Source: JANQPX01 sp039028235 (lineage in GTDB: Bacteria > Pseudomonadota > Alphaproteobacteria > Geminicoccales > Geminicoccaceae). From it: a stretch of 9,460 bases of DNA. Numbering within the stretch: position 1 is the first letter of the stretch; the number at the start of each line of letters is the position of its first letter. The position numbers and the translations under genes are program-made. The DNA is taken from the NCBI GenBank assembly GCA_039028235.1, contig JBCCIN010000198.1, positions 1 through 9,460 on the forward strand, read 5' to 3'. The notes beneath the pieces were generated by a model. It did no database searches. It had not been told where the DNA came from and worked only from the letters and a program-made list of their open reading frames with translations. Of the stretch, positions 1-6,052 are shown in pieces.

Positions 1-254
1 CGGCAGCCTTCGGCGTCGTCCAGCTCGCCAAGGGTGATCCGTGGCAGTCGGCGGTGATCGCCGCCAATATCGGTGACGACACGGACACGATCGGCGCCAT
101 CGCCTGCGCGATGGCCGGGGCTTGCAGCGGGATGAAAGCGTTTCCGGAGGACAAAGTCGCGTACGTCATCGAAGCGAATCATCTCGATTTCAAGCCCGTT
201 GCGAACGGCCTGCTTGCCATCCGCCGGCAGCGGACTGACGGGATGACGCGATGA
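1..254 (+). CDS. ADP-ribosylglycohydrolase family protein, C-terminal fragment (cut by window edge)
   Basis: The reading frame is open from base 3 and ends with TGA at 252-254, giving 83 visible C-terminal residues; the start lies outside the window. The motif GDDTDTIGAI (about residues 24-33 of the visible part) followed by a small-residue helix (ACAMAGA) matches the C-terminal metal-binding signature of the ADP-ribosylglycohydrolase (DraG/ARH/YegU) family, in which the Asp-Thr-Asp residues hold the binuclear Mg/Mn centre. Family members hydrolyse N- or O-glycosidic bonds of ADP-ribosylated proteins, or of small ribosylated or glycosylated compounds, in the cytoplasm. The stop overlaps the start of the PfkB kinase by 4 bp (ATGA), so the two are probably translationally coupled. 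That neighbour favours a small-molecule glycoside substrate over protein de-ADP-ribosylation, by inference from E. coli yegU-yegV. The exact substrate cannot be told from this fragment. Confidence 0.85.
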   Translation, partial: AAFGVVQLAKGDPWQSAVIAANIGDDTDTIGAIACAMAGACSGMKAFPEDKVAYVIEANHLDFKPVANGLLAIRRQRTDGMTR

Positions 255-1228
255 CCGGCCGGCTGATCCAGCTCTCCGGTGTGATCATCGACCACATCTA
301 TAAGGTCGAGACGGTGCCGACACCTGGAACCGAAGCGCTGGTGCATGAGGCCTGGCTCGAAGCCGGCGGCGGCTTCAACGCCATGGCCGCGGCTCGGCGT
401 TGCGGCATGGCTGTCGTCTATGCGGGCACCCTCGGCACCGGGCCGTTTGCAAATGTCGCGGCGGACGTGCTCAAGGCTGAAGGGATCAATATTCTGCAGC
501 GGCGCAAGGAAGGGATGGATCAGGGCTGCTGCACGGTTCTAGTCGATCGGAATGGCGAGCGCAGTTTCATCGCGATGCCGGGTGCTGACGGGCATCTCGA
601 TCCAGCCGATCTCGAAGCCATACCGCATCACCCGGATGACTGGTTCCTACTCTCCGGTTATGCCCTTGGTTATCCCGGCAGCCGCGTGGCGCTGACGGCG
701 TGGCTTGCAAGCGCTGCTCAGGACGTCCGATTTGTCTTCGATCCCTGTCCGCTGGTGGCGCAGATTCCCAAAGCCAGCCGCCAAGCGGCGCTCGATGCGG
801 CAACATGGATCACCGCCAACATTGCCGAGGCTGAATTCCTGACCGGCCACGGCGCCCCCGAACCGGCGGCCGCAGAGCTTGCCGCGGGTCGTCCATCGGA
901 GGGTGGCGCAATTCTCCGCGATGGCGCCAATGGCTGTTATCTTGCCGTGCCTGGTCGGCCGGTCGTTCACGTGCCGGGCTTTCCGGTCCGGGCCGTCGAC
1001 ACGAATGGTGCGGGTGATACCCATGCGGGAGCGTTCATCGCTATGCTGGCGCGCGGAGAAGATCCGACGTCCGCAGCGAGCATCGCCAATGTCTGCGCAG
1101 CGATTTCGACGACCAGGGAGGGAGCATCCACGGCTCCCACGCTCGAAGAAGCCAAGGCGGCAATGGCCGCAAATCATGAACCCAAAGGGATCGGAGGAAA
1201 CGTTCCCGCATCAAGGAGGCAACCATGA
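251..1228 (+). CDS. PfkB-family carbohydrate/nucleoside kinase (ribokinase-like, YegV-like context)
   Basis: This 325-residue protein has the normal length for the PfkB/ribokinase family, which phosphorylates a sugar or nucleoside hydroxyl with ATP in the cytoplasm. The N-terminal substrate-binding motif is GGGFNAMAAARRCG (residues 39-52), the usual GG-x-N-A helix start. The C-terminal PfkB signature is DTNGAGDTHAGAF (from D250), with the anion-hole GAGD and the catalytic base D256. Most relatives have DTTGAGDTF, so N252 and H258 are mild departures. The ATG at 251 overlaps the upstream hydrolase stop, and the TGA at 1226-1228 overlaps the binding-protein start (ATGA both times). Coupling to a glycohydrolase suggests that it phosphorylates the sugar or nucleoside released by that enzyme (inference). 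The family is clear; the substrate (ribose, a nucleoside or another sugar) is not. Confidence 0.9.
   Translation: MTGRLIQLSGVIIDHIYKVETVPTPGTEALVHEAWLEAGGGFNAMAAARRCGMAVVYAGTLGTGPFANVAADVLKAEGINILQRRKEGMDQGCCTVLVDRNGERSFIAMPGADGHLDPADLEAIPHHPDDWFLLSGYALGYPGSRVALTAWLASAAQDVRFVFDPCPLVAQIPKASRQAALDAATWITANIAEAEFLTGHGAPEPAAAELAAGRPSEGGAILRDGANGCYLAVPGRPVVHVPGFPVRAVDTNGAGDTHAGAFIAMLARGEDPTSAASIANVCAAISTTREGASTAPTLEEAKAAMAANHEPKGIGGNVPASRRQP
1213..1219 (+). promoter_or_regulatory. Strong ribosome binding site of the binding-protein gene
   Basis: AAGGAGG lies inside the end of the kinase gene, 5 bases before the ATG at 1225. It is the best Shine-Dalgarno in the first half of the operon, which fits the need for excess periplasmic binding protein over the membrane subunits. 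It also confirms ATG 1225 as the start. Confidence 0.75.
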
Positions 1229-2256
1229 AGAAACTGCTTTTGACCTCGGCACTGGCGCTCTTGGCCCAAGGTGCGGTGGCCGATGAAATTCGTGTGCTCA
1301 ACTGGCAGGGCTACGGCACCGATATCGACTGGGCGATTGCTGCCTTCACCGAAGAAACCGGCCATACGGTCGTCCACGAATACTTCACCTCGGAACAGGA
1401 GATGCTGACCAAGCTTCGGACCAATCCCGCGGCCTATGACGTGGTGCTGATCAACGCTGCCTATACCGCACAGGCGAAGGAGGAGGGGCTGATTACGCCG
1501 ATCGATGCGGCCAAGATCTCGAACTTCGGCGATCTCGACCCGTCGCTTGTCAGCAACGAGGATCTGAACCCCGGCGGCGACCTTTATGGCGTGCCCTGGA
1601 CCTGGGGCCTGACGTCGATTGCCGTGAACACCAACGATTTTTCGGAGATGCCGACGTCGCTCTCCATCCTCTGGGATCCGTCGTGGCAAGGCCGCGTGTC
1701 CATCCGCGATGATGGCCTTGAAGCCGTGCAGTTCGCGGCGATGGCAACAGGGCAAAATCTCAACGACATCACCGATCTCGATATGGTCAAAGCCAAGCTG
1801 GAGGAACTGCTCCCTCAGATCACGACTTTCTGGAGTTCGGAGAACGACTGGAATCAGTTCATGTCGGCGGGTGACTTCGCGGTCGCGACCTATTGGTCCG
1901 GCTCGGCCTCGCGCTCGATCGCCAAGGGGCTTCCTGTCGCTTTCGTCGTCCCGGAGGAGGGCGCCCTCGGCTGGTTGGACGGCCTGTCAGTGCCGTCGAG
2001 CTCCGAGAATCAGGACGCGGCGCATGCCTTTATCGACTGGATGGTCGATCCGGACTTTTACGTGAAGTGGGATGCGGAGGGGGCTCCGGCATCGTCGAAC
2101 GCAAAAGCGGCAGCCGCCCTGCCCGAGACCAGCTTCAACCGCCGTGTGCTCGGCGATCCGGCAACGGTGGCCAAGGTGCAGTTCATGAAACCCGTCTCGG
2201 ACGAGGACCGGGAAACCTATTTGAAGCTCTGGCAGGATCTGAAGGCCGCACAGTAG
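1225..2256 (+). CDS. Periplasmic polyamine-family ABC transporter substrate-binding protein (PotD/PotF-like)
   Basis: The protein has 343 residues with a Sec signal peptide (MKK, hydrophobic LLLTSALALLAQGA, likely cleavage after AVA near residue 19). The mature protein opens with EIRVLNWQGYGTD, matching the YNWxxY opening of PotD. Aligned by eye to E. coli PotD, several polyamine-contacting positions are kept: W27 and Y30 (PotD W34/Y37), D163 and E166 (D168/E171), W224 (W229), W250 and D252 (W255/D257). The PotD S83/Y85 region differs (INAAYT around residues 76-81). The retained acidic-aromatic box predicts a cationic, amine-bearing ligand. It should capture the ligand in the periplasm and deliver it to the two permeases encoded downstream. 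It overlaps the kinase gene by 4 bp, and 22 bp separate it from the first permease. The PotD family is clear, but the true ligand may not be spermidine or putrescine, given the hydrolase and kinase in the same operon. Confidence 0.9.
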   Translation: MKKLLLTSALALLAQGAVADEIRVLNWQGYGTDIDWAIAAFTEETGHTVVHEYFTSEQEMLTKLRTNPAAYDVVLINAAYTAQAKEEGLITPIDAAKISNFGDLDPSLVSNEDLNPGGDLYGVPWTWGLTSIAVNTNDFSEMPTSLSILWDPSWQGRVSIRDDGLEAVQFAAMATGQNLNDITDLDMVKAKLEELLPQITTFWSSENDWNQFMSAGDFAVATYWSGSASRSIAKGLPVAFVVPEEGALGWLDGLSVPSSSENQDAAHAFIDWMVDPDFYVKWDAEGAPASSNAKAAAALPETSFNRRVLGDPATVAKVQFMKPVSDEDRETYLKLWQDLKAAQ

Positions 2257-2278
2257 GCACCGCGGGCTGGGCAGGACG

Positions 2279-3142
2279 ATGGCGGCTTCGATCGCACAGC
2301 AAGACCGTGCGCGCGCCGTCATGCTCCTTTCCCCGGCCTATCTCTGGCTGACGGTGGCGGTGTTTCTGCCGCTGTCAGCCATGGCCTTTTTCAGCTTTCT
2401 TTCGGACGTGCCGTTCGGCGATCGGGAATGGCACGTCACGCTCGACAACTACCGGGCTTTTTTTGAGACCGGGACCTACGCGACCCTCCTTTGGAAGTCG
2501 ATCAAGCTCGGTGCCATGGTGACTCTGGTTTCCGTCCTCATCGGCTTTCCCTGCGCCTTCGTTCTGGCCAAGGTGATCCGAGGGCGGTCGCGTGAAGCGC
2601 TGTTCCTGCTCGTTATCCTGCCGTTCTGGTCGAATTCGCTGGTCCGGATCTTTTCCTGGGCCATCGTGCTGCGCGGCAATGGCGTGTTGGATGCCACCGC
2701 AAACGCGATCCTTCCCTTCGATGTGCGGCTGAACCTCATGTTCAGCACGACCGCCATCGTGATCGGGTTGGTGCATTCCTACCTGCCCTATGTGATCCTG
2801 ACGTCTTACCTTGCGCTTCAGGCCATCGATGACAGCCTGATCGAGGCGGCCAGGTCTCTGGGTGCGAAACGGCGTACGATCCTCTGGCGGCTGATCCTGC
2901 CGCTTGCAGCGCCCGGCATCATCGCGGGTGCGGTGCTGATCTTCGTGCCGGTTGTCGGCTCCTTCATGGAGCCGCGTCTGCTCGGAGGGCGGTTCGGCAC
3001 CTATTACGGCACCGTGATCGAGGATCAGTTCGTCGCCGTCTTCAACTGGCCGCTTGGCGCTGCGCTGTCCTTCATCCTGCTCGCCGTCGTCCTGGCGATC
3101 CTCGCCATCTCGACCCCGATGCTGAGGAAAGGTCAGGCATGA
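2279..3142 (+). CDS. ABC transporter permease, PotB-like (polyamine family)
   Basis: This is a 287-residue inner-membrane protein with about six hydrophobic segments. The first (about residues 13-35, VMLLSPAYLWLTVAVFLPLSAMAFFSF as separate helical turns) precedes a periplasmic loop with DNYRAFFET, typical of PotB-type permeases. The cytoplasmic EAA loop is present: EAARSLGA from E189, then the conserved LPLAAPGI. This loop docks on the ATPase. Start ATG 2279 has only a weak upstream CAGGAC, so expression probably depends on coupling within the operon. The stop overlaps the next permease start by 4 bp (ATGA at 3139-3142), implying stoichiometric synthesis of the heterodimeric channel. Family assignment is secure; substrate follows the binding protein. 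Confidence 0.92.
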   Translation: MAASIAQQDRARAVMLLSPAYLWLTVAVFLPLSAMAFFSFLSDVPFGDREWHVTLDNYRAFFETGTYATLLWKSIKLGAMVTLVSVLIGFPCAFVLAKVIRGRSREALFLLVILPFWSNSLVRIFSWAIVLRGNGVLDATANAILPFDVRLNLMFSTTAIVIGLVHSYLPYVILTSYLALQAIDDSLIEAARSLGAKRRTILWRLILPLAAPGIIAGAVLIFVPVVGSFMEPRLLGGRFGTYYGTVIEDQFVAVFNWPLGAALSFILLAVVLAILAISTPMLRKGQA

Positions 3143-3924
3143 GCAACCGCTTACTCAATGGCCTCGGTCGCTTTTATCTGGGCCTCGTCCTGTTCTTCCT
3201 CTACGCGCCGATCCTGGTCATGGCGGCCATGTCCTTGAACGCCTCGGAGTTCTATCAGCTGCCCTTCGCGTTCTCGACCGAGTGGTATGAGCGGCTTTGG
3301 CGGAACGACGAAATCCTGGCGGCCGCCTGGCGCTCGATCTGGATCGCGGTGGTCGTGACGGTCATCGCCACCAGCCTCGGGACGGCCGCATCCATCGCGC
3401 TGTTCCGCTACGAGTTTCCAGGCAAGAAGGTGCTCCAGGTGCTGCTGTTTCCGCCGATCGCCATACCCTGGCTGATCACCGGCACGGCCATGCTGATCTT
3501 CTTCTTCGGCATCGGCGTCGGTCGCGGTTCGCCTGCCGTCATCGTCGGGCATGTGGCCCTTGCGCTGCCCTATGTGATCGTGGTGGTAACGGCACGGCTC
3601 GCCACGTTCGATCGGGCGCTCGAGGAAGCAGCGCGGTCGCTTGGGGCATCCCCCTGGCGTGTCACGCGATCGGTTACGCTGCCATGGATCGCCCCGGGCA
3701 TTGTCGCAGGCGGGCTCTTCGCCTTTGCCGTCAGCTTCGATCAGTTCGTCGTCTCCTACTTCCTCTCGGAACCCGGGGACAGCACGCTGCCGGTCCTGAT
3801 CTACACGGCCATTCGCAAAGGCTTCACGCCCGAGATCAACGCGATCTCGACGATCATCATCGTCGTGTCGATGGGAATCATGATCTTGGCCGCGCGGTTC
3901 TCCAACTTCGGGGGAGAACGCTGA
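3139..3924 (+). CDS. ABC transporter permease, PotC-like (polyamine family)
   Basis: This 261-residue inner-membrane permease is the partner of the preceding PotB-like subunit. A first membrane helix at about residues 13-33 is followed by the PotC-typical loop with SLNASEFYQLPFAFSTEWY. The EAA loop reads EEAARSLGAS with E163 at the start of EAA, followed by VTLPWIAPGI. A segment SFDQFVVSYFLS matches the SFDEFVVTFF-type segment of PotC-like permeases. A ribosome site GAGGAAAGG (3124-3132) lies six bases before ATG 3139. The TGA at 3922-3924 shares its A with the ATG of the P450-fragment ORF. In ordinary pot operons the ATPase or binding protein is adjacent, so the inserted P450 fragment is the odd point of this operon. 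Confidence 0.92.
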   Translation: MSNRLLNGLGRFYLGLVLFFLYAPILVMAAMSLNASEFYQLPFAFSTEWYERLWRNDEILAAAWRSIWIAVVVTVIATSLGTAASIALFRYEFPGKKVLQVLLFPPIAIPWLITGTAMLIFFFGIGVGRGSPAVIVGHVALALPYVIVVVTARLATFDRALEEAARSLGASPWRVTRSVTLPWIAPGIVAGGLFAFAVSFDQFVVSYFLSEPGDSTLPVLIYTAIRKGFTPEINAISTIIIVVSMGIMILAARFSNFGGER

Positions 3925-4277
3925 TGAACCGGCGAAGCGACGGAGCGGCCGCGGCGCCTGGGCAGTCTGATCCACCTCTCGACTTCCGCGTCGACCATCA
4001 TGCCGCGACGTTCGTGCACAGCCACAAGGACATCAACGACGAGATCGGCATCGACCGCAGCCCGAACCGTCATCTGACCTTTGGCGTCGGCGGGCATCTT
4101 TGCAGCGGTACCAGGCTCGCGCGGGCCGAAATTCGGATCATGCTGCAAAGTCTGCTTGGTGCCACCTCCGGGTTCGAGCTTGCCGGCGACGGCGTCGTCT
4201 ACCCACGCACCATCGGGCAGCTGCTCGGCAAGAAGGCAGTTCATATCCGCATGACGCCGAAGGAGGGCAGTCGCTGA
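3924..4277 (+). CDS. Truncated cytochrome P450: haem-binding C-terminal domain only (117 aa), inside the ABC operon
   Basis: ATG 3924 to TGA 4275-4277 encodes 117 residues. Residues 44-75 read like the C-terminal core of a bacterial class I P450: DRSPNRHL, then FGVGGHLCSG (F53-G62), which satisfies FGxGxHxCxG with C60 as the thiolate haem ligand, then the L-helix-like TRLARAEIRIMLQSLL. The tail FELAGDGVVYPRTIG...AVHIRM matches the terminal beta strands of P450s. Everything before it (about 280-300 residues of a normal ~400) is missing, including the I-helix acid-threonine pair and the K-helix ExxR. Residues 1-43 are only loosely P450-like. The frame is uninterrupted, is preceded by GGGGGAGA (3910-3917), and overlaps both neighbours by one base (TGATG), so it should be translated. 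It could be a decayed remnant that keeps the frame coupling or a domesticated small haem/thiolate protein. It cannot be a conventional monooxygenase alone. Confidence 0.75.
   Translation: MNRRSDGAAAAPGQSDPPLDFRVDHHAATFVHSHKDINDEIGIDRSPNRHLTFGVGGHLCSGTRLARAEIRIMLQSLLGATSGFELAGDGVVYPRTIGQLLGKKAVHIRMTPKEGSR
4260..4267 (+). promoter_or_regulatory. Ribosome binding site that fixes the ATPase start
   Basis: AAGGAGGG ends 9 bases before ATG 4277. An in-frame open stretch reaches back to about 4100, but the conserved ATPase N-terminus (VRVEHLDKAYG) begins right after 4277 and this Shine-Dalgarno serves it, so the longer version is rejected. Confidence 0.75.
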
Positions 4278-5368
4278 TGGCCGAGGTTCGCGTCGAACAT
4301 CTCGACAAAGCCTACGGGGCTGAAAAGGCGCTGGATGATGTGACGCTGTCCTTCGCCGATGGCGGCTTCTTCGGGTTGCTGGGTCCATCCGGCAGCGGCA
4401 AGACGACACTTCTTCGTGCGATCGCCGGTTTCGTGACTCCGGAGCGCGGGCGGGTGTTCATTGGCGAGCAGCCGGTCGAGAACGTGCCCGTCGAGAAGCG
4501 TGAAATCGGCATGGTCTTTCAGAGCTATGCGCTCTTTCCGAACATGACCGTGGCGGACAATGTCGGCTTCGGCCTCTCGGTCAGGCGGGTTGCCGCAGCC
4601 GAGCAGAAAAAGCGCGTGGCCGCCGCTCTGGAACTCGTTCAACTCGGTGGTTTCGCCGAACGAAAACCGCATCAGCTGTCAGGTGGCCAGCGCCAGCGCG
4701 TGGCGATGGCGCGTGCAATCGTGACACAGCCTCGGGTCCTTCTGCTCGACGAGCCTCTTTCGGCGCTCGACAAGGCGCTGCGCGTCGACATGCAAATCGA
4801 GCTCAAGCGCATTCAGCGCGAGGTCGGGATTACGACGATCTTCGTCACCCACGATCAGGAGGAAGCCCTGACGCTTTCGGATCAGATCGGCATTCTCAAG
4901 GACGGTTGCCTCGTTCGTCACGGTCCCCCGCGCGAAGTCTACAAGGACCCGCGAAACGCCTTCACTGCGAGGTTCCTGGGCGATGCCAACCTGATCACCG
5001 GAACGCCGGAGGCCGGTGGGCTGAGACTTGCCGACGGCGCCCTGATCGCCGGCATCCGACAAGACACGATCGCCGTCCGGCCGGAGAGTATCCGCATCAC
5101 CGCGACGGAGCCGGACACGCCAAACCGCCTGCGCGCAGAGCTTCGCCAGCGGATCTTCGGCGGCGCGATGGGAACCTGCCTTCTCGATTGGCAGGGTACG
5201 CCCGTCAAAGTCGTCGCCCGCGACATCGAGTTTTCGGACCTGTCCGACACGGGCCCGGTTTGGATCTCCTGGCCAGCGGACTGCACGATCGAAATCGAGC
5301 AGACGGCGGCCACCGCTTCCACCAACGAATCACGCTCGGCAGACACTCATCCAACCGAGCCTTCCTAG
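4277..5368 (+). CDS. ABC transporter ATP-binding protein, PotA-like
   Basis: This 363-residue cytoplasmic ATPase energises the PotB/PotC-like permease pair. All nucleotide-binding elements are present: Walker A GPSGSGKTT (G36-T44), Q-loop VFQSYALFP with Q82, ABC signature LSGGQRQR (L134-R141), Walker B LLLDEP with D158/E159, D-loop SALD (to D165), and switch histidine H192 in FVTHDQEEA. Residues from about 255 to 340 form the C-terminal TOBE/MOP-like regulatory domain usual in PotA/UgpC/MalK-type ATPases (IAVRPESIRI opening). Length is typical. Start ATG 4277 is set by AAGGAGGG upstream and overlaps the P450-fragment stop by one base. It is the last gene of the operon; the next 680 bases have no convincing gene. 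Family certain; substrate as for the binding protein. Confidence 0.95.
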   Translation: MAEVRVEHLDKAYGAEKALDDVTLSFADGGFFGLLGPSGSGKTTLLRAIAGFVTPERGRVFIGEQPVENVPVEKREIGMVFQSYALFPNMTVADNVGFGLSVRRVAAAEQKKRVAAALELVQLGGFAERKPHQLSGGQRQRVAMARAIVTQPRVLLLDEPLSALDKALRVDMQIELKRIQREVGITTIFVTHDQEEALTLSDQIGILKDGCLVRHGPPREVYKDPRNAFTARFLGDANLITGTPEAGGLRLADGALIAGIRQDTIAVRPESIRITATEPDTPNRLRAELRQRIFGGAMGTCLLDWQGTPVKVVARDIEFSDLSDTGPVWISWPADCTIEIEQTAATASTNESRSADTHPTEPS

Positions 5369-5474
5369 CCGACATCCAACTTACACCGGCCGCACGAATT
5401 CTTGACCTATAGGTTCGAGAAGGCCGCCTGCGTTCATCCTTGCTTAACCAGCCATGGCTATCGTCCCGAATGTC

Positions 5475-5562
5475 TTCCTGGTCCATGCGATCCTTGGAGT
5501 CCGAGCCTCGCCCAACCTTCTTCAGCAGGTGGGCGGATTCCCAGGATCGCATGGACCAGGAA
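5475..5562. repeat. Long inverted repeat with 20-bp perfect arms (88-base hairpin)
   Basis: The left arm 5475-5494 (TTCCTGGTCCATGCGATCCT) is exactly complementary to the right arm 5543-5562. Pairing continues inward with single mismatches: GGA at 5496-5498 and TCCG at 5500-5503 each pair with the opposite side, leaving a loop of about 30 bases. Twenty consecutive matched pairs are far beyond chance in this distance. There is no following U-run, so it is not a standard terminator. Possible roles are a structured RNA 3' end that stabilises the transporter mRNA, a recombination or protein-binding site, or the paired ends of a tiny mobile-element relic. I cannot identify it by family. Confidence 0.8.
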
Positions 5563-5639
5563 ACAACATGGCATCAAGGTGTTAACGAAGACCAAAGTCG
5601 GACGAAAGTCAGCCGTTGATGACAAGGCCTCACAGTAAA

Positions 5640-5668
5640 TCGATAGAAACGTGGTGCGGTCGTATAAT
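5640..5668 (+). promoter_or_regulatory. Candidate sigma70-type promoter
   Basis: TCGATA (5640-5645, four of six matches to TTGACA), a 17-base spacer, then a perfect TATAAT (5663-5668). It points right, toward the acyltransferase gene, which would give that gene a leader of roughly 375 bases, or it could drive a small RNA within the spacer. A perfect TATAAT is unusual in a 60% GC background, but a single promoter match by eye is weak evidence. Confidence 0.3.
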
Positions 5669-6052
5669 GCCGACACGTTGCTGCCGATGGCGCGGCCACT
5701 GGGTCGGGATGGTGTTGGCCAGGTGATCGCTGCCCATGCAACGAGGGACAAGATCAAGTGGGCGAAGACCCTCGCCGTCGTGCGGTCGCGGCGCGCAATT
5801 CGGGCATTGAAGACATTGGTGAGCCTCTTGCCCACACCGCGTCCCAGTTGGCCCGGCAGCGCCGTAAGGGCGCGCCCGGCACCGGCGAATTTGGGATTTT
5901 CCCTGCGAGAGGCTATTCATAGGTGGCGTCAAACTGGTCAATCCGTCCTATAGAGGCGCTGAGGCCTGTACCTTCGCCTAGCATCCGGTTACCGAAGATG
6001 GCTGTCCTGTTGCCGGCATAACCACTCAAGAGATTGGACATCATAGCGGTCG

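Larger units (their letters stand above)
5369..6052. other. Gene-poor spacer between the transporter operon and the lipid A module
   Basis: About 680 bases without a supportable gene. Short open frames exist on both strands but resemble no family I recognise, lack ribosome sites and show no consistent coding pattern. Contents seen: a 10-bp palindrome ACCTATAGGT (5405-5414), a long inverted repeat (5475-5562), a promoter-like element (5640-5668) and a small GC hairpin with GCGCC/GGCGC arms (5859-5873). No T-tract follows any hairpin, so no classical intrinsic terminator for the operon is visible. The stretch may be a long leader, an unrecognised small RNA locus, or the eroded remains of an inserted element; the sequence does not decide. 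Confidence 0.6.

Noticed and set aside
3297..3923. Upstream in-frame extension of the P450-fragment ORF through the second permease gene
   Set aside because: Its translation here is Arg/His-rich shadow sequence of the permease gene; the family similarity starts only after ATG 3924, which has its own ribosome site.
3151..3975. Long antisense open frame (274 codons) opposite the second permease
   Set aside because: Asp/Arg/His-rich translation typical of the antisense of hydrophobic GC-rich genes; no family similarity.
4100..4276. N-terminal extension of the ATPase back to 4100
   Set aside because: It overlaps the P450 fragment in another frame, shows no ATPase similarity, and AAGGAGGG at 4260-4267 serves ATG 4277.
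5402..5430. TTGACC at 5402 as a -35 box
   Set aside because: No -10-like hexamer at 16-18 bases downstream; the nearby ACCTATAGGT palindrome is short and may be chance.
5458..5953. Short open frames on both strands in the spacer, considered as transposase remnants
   Set aside because: No DDE, HTH or other transposase motif could be recognised in any frame, and no ribosome sites were found; an eroded mobile element cannot be excluded but is not supported.
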